A DNA stretch of 17,956 bases, taken from positions 33,864-51,819 of the forward strand of contig RQSC01000034.1 in assembly GCA_013416795.1 (NCBI GenBank), written 5' to 3'. The DNA is from Prasinococcaceae sp. CCMP 1430. Lineage: Eukaryota; Prasinodermophyta; Palmophyllophyceae; Prasinococcales; Prasinococcaceae. Shown piece by piece: positions 17,301-17,956 of this stretch (positions within the stretch are counted from its first letter, which is position 1; every line of letters starts with the position of its first letter). Under the pieces are notes generated by a model, which saw only the letters and a list, made by a program, of their open reading frames with translations, did no database searches and had not been told where the DNA came from. A program made the translations under genes and the position numbers.

Positions 17301-17912
17301 CGAAGTCCTTGAGGCGCTTCGCGAACTCCTCCTTCGCAGCCTCGATGTCGTCTGCGGCCGAGGTCAGGCGGCTCTCGTAGTGTTTGACCAGCGCGGTCTC
17401 CCGCTCTTCGCAGCGCGCCTTTGCGGCCTCGGCGTCTGCCTCCAGCTCCCTCTTCGCTTTCTCGAAGCGCTCGCTGAGCTCCTTGACAGCATCGGCTGCT
17501 CGGCCGCTCACACGCTCGCGCTCAAGCGCCGTTTTGAAGCGCGCGATGCGCCCAGCCGCGTCTGACATGATGGCGTCAATCTCACCCTCGTACGCATCCG
17601 CGACATCAGCGAGCGCGAGGTCGTGATCTTCACCCTTCGAGTTGAGGTGGTAAATGACTGCGGGAGGCGTGGCAGGCGTGGTCAGCGCGAGCGCCAGGCC
17701 ACCGTGCGTGCGCGTGTGCGCAGCGGCTTCCACACGAGCGCGCCCGCGCGCAACCACGCGCCCGCGCCCCTCGCACCCTTTGTCAGCTGCGCGATCTTGC
17801 GCGACATCTTCGCGTGCAGCTCCGAGAACGCTGCAGGCACCGCGCCCCCGCCTCCATCGCCCGCGCCCCTGCCGCCGCCCCCGCGCGGGTCGGCGCCATT
17901 GGCGAGCGCCAT
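14305..17912 (-). CDS. FAM184-like long coiled-coil protein, two exons
   Basis: This is a 1162-residue protein almost wholly coiled coil, of the FAM184 (FAM184A/B) family. Exon 1 is 17912-17777 and exon 2 is 17657-14305; the 119-bp intron (GTGCGA...CGCAG, CTGAC at 17685-17681) splits a Val codon (G|TC). Splicing restores the FAM184 signature HAKMSRKIAQLTK|VIYHLN followed by SKGEDHDLALADVADAYEGE (residues about 33-71). Residues 1-30 are Gly-rich and disordered. The rest is Glu/Lys/Ala heptad sequence with few breaks. The C-terminus NREETYNKNFKSGG resembles the short conserved FAM184 tail, followed by a basic end (FLAKKAAKRLAQPARR). The start ATG at 17912 is the first codon of the open frame fitting the signature. 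FAM184 biochemistry is largely unknown; a cytoskeletal, ciliary or centrosomal scaffold is a guess from its structure. A generic myosin-tail or golgin-like protein is the alternative, but the N-terminal motif argues for FAM184. Confidence 0.82.
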
Positions 17913-17956
17913 ACGCGCACCCCTTCCCCGCTCGCCCGCTCGCCAGCGCGGGAGCG
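17913..17956 (-). promoter_or_regulatory. Start of the FAM184-like gene's upstream region
   Basis: Only 44 bases remain before the window ends. They are C-rich on the + strand and show no box or ATG. The promoter lies outside the window. Confidence 0.3.

Noticed and set aside
1-17956. Bacterial operon, prophage, CRISPR or toxin-antitoxin system
   Set aside because: Introns, chromodomain, MRG and RD-rich proteins and organelle-targeted enzymes show nuclear eukaryotic DNA. There are no spaced direct repeats, integrases, or paired small genes with ribosome binding sites.

Overview
This is a compact, GC-rich piece of eukaryotic nuclear DNA, most likely from a photosynthetic, probably flagellated, single-celled alga. 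At least eight spliceosomal introns can be placed because protein families continue exactly across GT...AG boundaries. Other pointers are a nuclear copy of the plastid family Ycf20, a mitochondrial-type D-2-hydroxyglutarate dehydrogenase, an MRG chromodomain protein, a Golgi-type GT61 glycosyltransferase and a FAM184 coiled-coil protein. I cannot fix the lineage. A haptophyte (Pavlovales-like) fits the base composition and gene set. A green alga is possible, but its usual TGTAA poly(A) signal is seen after only one gene (near 4692). No mobile element, virus, CRISPR array, rRNA or tRNA was recognised.

Layout: (1) an aldo/keto reductase, + strand, three exons, 247-1612; (2) a Ycf20-family protein, +, 1990-2623, with an uncertain 5' end; (3) D-2-hydroxyglutarate dehydrogenase, +, two exons, 2804-4553; (4) a small unrecognised membrane-anchored protein, -, 4798-5106; (5) a long region with no recognisable gene, 5107-6455, ending in an AT-rich ACCCTA-bearing promoter-like island; (6) a GT61-type glycosyltransferase, +, two exons, 6456-8583; (7) a fusion of a SAL1/HAL2-type phosphatase and a HAD phosphatase, -, two exons, 8610-10675; (8) a divergent promoter region with a pyrimidine-rich tandem repeat, 10676-11393; (9) an MRG15-like chromodomain protein, +, two exons, 11394-12702; (10) an Arg/Asp/Ser-rich SCI1-like nuclear protein, +, 12962-14236; (11) a FAM184-like coiled-coil protein, -, two exons, 14305-17912.

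The genes look like unrelated housekeeping or cell-structure genes, not one pathway. Convergent pairs are very tight: 26 bp between stop codons for genes 6 and 7, and 68 bp for genes 10 and 11. The two most notable observations are the two-phosphatase fusion, whose HAD catalytic motif is assembled exactly across an intron, and a uniform non-standard splice grammar. All eight assigned introns begin GT(A/G)CG, and seven of them carry CTGAC (the eighth CTAAC) as the likely branch site.
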